A stretch of 64,000 nucleotides of DNA, taken from contig NZ_VCEJ01000005.1 in the NCBI RefSeq assembly GCF_005860805.1, forward strand, positions 186,001 to 250,000. Direction: 5' to 3'. The notes under the pieces are model-generated. The model did no database searches. It worked only from the letters and a program-made list of their open reading frames with translations, and was not told the origin of the DNA. The stretch is from Dyadobacter luticola (lineage in GTDB: Bacteria; Bacteroidota; Bacteroidia; Cytophagales; Spirosomataceae). This document shows positions 62,371 to 64,000 of this stretch, piece by piece. How positions within the stretch are numbered: the stretch's first letter is position 1; every line of letters begins with the position of its first letter. Position numbers and translations under genes: made by a program.

Positions 62371-62600
62371 AGCGAAGTTCTCGAAAATCAGTTCATGGGT
62401 TGATTTATTTATCTTTATGTTTTCGGGTGGTTATGAGAAAGAAAATTATTTATTAACCGTAAAGCACTCCCTACAAACCCACTATTTCACATAAAAACCG
62501 CCGGATAACTCACATCAACCGGCAGATAATCGGATTGTGATTGAAACTATTTGGAGACTTAGAATTGGAAATATTTTCAACGATAAAATTTCCAATTCTT

Positions 62601-63674
62601 ATGAATGTACTTTCCAAAAGTGCCTGCTTTTTATTTGCCTTATGGGGGCTACTCGCTTGTAACAAGCCTGAAATCTTGCAGGAATCAACTCTTTCTTCTG
62701 AGAATGTGAAAGATACGATTGACTTCCGCGGCGAAATAGTAGCGGTTTTGCGAAGCTTTCCAAAACGTTTTTTAAATCAATCAGCCGAAGATTTTGATGC
62801 GTACTACGCTGCTCAAAACCGCGAAGCGAATGTCAGAACAAATGGGGAGGGCGACTACCTTACCGCAGAAGAAATGCTGGCTGTCCTCCAACCACTAGCG
62901 AAAAAGTATCCTGACCTCAGCTGGGAAAAAGAAATTTCCGAACCCGACCTCCGCAGGATATACGCGGATTTTAAATCCATTACAACCGTCGAAGAAGTGC
63001 GTGAAAAGTCGGATTTAATTCTGGCTTTTTACAACGATATGTTCAAGCCGGAGGCAGTTGCTGCGATTATCGCTTACAAGAAAACCAGGAAGCGGGGGAG
63101 GACGGAGACAATTTTTGATCCGTTTGGAATTGTGTTTCCTTACGAAGAATCAAAAATACTAAGCGTGCCAATTTTTGCGCCGCTCTATATGATGTCTGGA
63201 GCGACGGCGAAGGAAATGGCTCAGATTTACGGAAAAGCCGAACAAGGCCGACGAGGTGATGCATTCAGGCACGGCGCTTGGAACTGTTTGGTAATGAGAA
63301 ACCTGATGATTGCAGGGGCATCGAAATCGACCTCAGTTGAATATGCTCAGAAATGTATTACGGCTCATGAACGAGAAGATCAAGCTGATGATCCCAAAAC
63401 CCTCGACGCGGCGATGGATTTATTCAACAATTTGTCGGCGCGCACTTGGATGTATAGCAGCACTTCTTGGGGTGTTGGGCCAAACAGGATTATGCCTTCT
63501 GAGTTTCATATTAGAGATCAGATGAAAACATGGGCCGACAATGCCGGTTGGATATTTAAAGATTGGTATCTACAACAAATTGTGATAGATAATCAGGGTA
63601 ATACCGGGAATTGGGGTGCCTTATATGGAGCATGTACCGGCAACTTTCAGCATCTGATGTACTACATAAATTGA
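62601..63674 (+). CDS. Lipoprotein with DUF6973-like domain
   Basis: 357 residues from MNVLSKSACFLFALWGLLAC; the frame begins 20 codons earlier, but this start gives a correct lipobox LLAC (Cys20). The C-terminal half has the motifs RRGDAFRHGAWN (about 217-228, His224), AHERED (255-260) and MDLFNN (272-277). Together these resemble DUF6973, a domain with His/Glu/Asp residues that may bind metal. The N-terminal half (about 35-170) is helical and unassigned. The function is not known; a link to the adjacent toxin-antitoxin-like pair is not supported by sequence. A second lipoprotein gene starts 7 bases downstream. Confidence 0.65.
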   Translation: MNVLSKSACFLFALWGLLACNKPEILQESTLSSENVKDTIDFRGEIVAVLRSFPKRFLNQSAEDFDAYYAAQNREANVRTNGEGDYLTAEEMLAVLQPLAKKYPDLSWEKEISEPDLRRIYADFKSITTVEEVREKSDLILAFYNDMFKPEAVAAIIAYKKTRKRGRTETIFDPFGIVFPYEESKILSVPIFAPLYMMSGATAKEMAQIYGKAEQGRRGDAFRHGAWNCLVMRNLMIAGASKSTSVEYAQKCITAHEREDQADDPKTLDAAMDLFNNLSARTWMYSSTSWGVGPNRIMPSEFHIRDQMKTWADNAGWIFKDWYLQQIVIDNQGNTGNWGALYGACTGNFQHLMYYIN

Positions 63675-63681
63675 TCAAATA

Positions 63682-64000
63682 ATGATACGCGCATTGCTCG
63701 TAATACTGGTACTATCCTTAACCTCCTGCATCAAATTACCACCGGAATTCTGGGATGAAGATATGACTTATGTCATGTTCACAACCGTCGCTCAGGAAGC
63801 CGACACCTATAAAGAAATTCGATATTATGCGAAGGAATTTAGAGGAGACAGTCTGGTAGTTGTCGATTCGGTTTCTTGCAAAGCTTCCGACCAGCGTGGC
63901 CAAAATGAAGTTTTCCCCAAGGGAGAAGGATGTTTGATCGGTATGCGAACAAGCAAGATATCCATAATCGATCACGGATTGTATGAAGTGGTAGCAGTAA
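63682..64000 (+). CDS. Putative lipoprotein, truncated by window end
   Basis: The frame starts with MIRALLVILVLSLTSC, a lipoprotein signal with lipobox LTSC (Cys16), and stays open to the last base, giving about 106 residues. The mature part (KLPPEFWDED, EIRYYAKEFRGDSLVVVDSV) is not recognised. It follows the DUF6973-like gene by 7 bases and is probably in the same operon. Confidence 0.65.
   Translation, partial: MIRALLVILVLSLTSCIKLPPEFWDEDMTYVMFTTVAQEADTYKEIRYYAKEFRGDSLVVVDSVSCKASDQRGQNEVFPKGEGCLIGMRTSKISIIDHGLYEVVAV

Noticed and set aside
1..64000. tRNA, rRNA, insertion sequences or prophage genes
   Set aside because: I looked for cloverleaf signatures, transposase motifs and phage genes along the window and found none that I can support.

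Overview
The window looks like chromosomal DNA of a Bacteroidota member, most likely a Cytophagales genus such as Dyadobacter or a close relative. The taxonomic call is inference. It rests on a SusC/SusD pair, DUF5686, DUF5690, DUF4249 and DUF983 proteins, a type IX secretion tail, tandem VCBS/ASPIC-UnbV lipoproteins, Bacteroidota-type -7 boxes (TAnnTTTG) and almost no Shine-Dalgarno sequences. I saw no rRNA, tRNA, insertion sequence, prophage or CRISPR array.

Region by region. 1-7.6 kb: the end of a YfhO-like membrane protein, a DinB/BstA-like protein, an SGNH hydrolase, DUF983, two unknown genes, an aldo/keto reductase with an AraC regulator, an XRE regulator and an AhpD-like protein. 7.0-14.0 kb: an XRE-cupin regulator followed by a five-gene cassette of phosphonatase-like HAD hydrolase, FAD oxidoreductase, secreted alkaline-phosphatase-superfamily lipoprotein with a PA14 domain, class III PLP enzyme and DUF5690 transporter. 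I read this as an aminophosphonate scavenging system with an extracytoplasmic releasing enzyme; it is the most interesting locus here. 14.0-19.1 kb: a small repeat protein, endonuclease V, a GH18 chitinase-like lipoprotein and a Ku / LigD-polymerase NHEJ pair. 19.1-24.1 kb: an operon of TonB-dependent receptor, TPR-like protein, LytS-type kinase and LytTR regulator, with three tandem palindromes between kinase and regulator.

24.4-35.0 kb: two tiny unknown genes, a Bcr/CflA efflux pump, a Upf1/IGHMBP2-like helicase, DUF5686, an NAD(P)-binding protein and a large FAD/Fe-S oxidase. 35.4-47.4 kb: SusC, SusD, a terminator hairpin, a small lipoprotein and two tandem VCBS/ASPIC-UnbV lipoproteins. 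47.4-53.8 kb, opposite strand: GH31 glycosidase with a type IX tail, DUF4249 lipoprotein and TonB-dependent receptor. The two nutrient-uptake units converge with no base between their stop codons. 53.9-64.0 kb: a beta-barrel protein, an atypical SDR, purH, a HExxH protein, a sodium/solute symporter, a cyclophilin, small ORFs, a toxin-antitoxin-like pair and two lipoproteins, the last cut by the window end.

Intergenic spaces also carry several multi-hairpin, REP-like elements. One family has two copies in opposite orientation, at 49757-49799 and 57535-57606.
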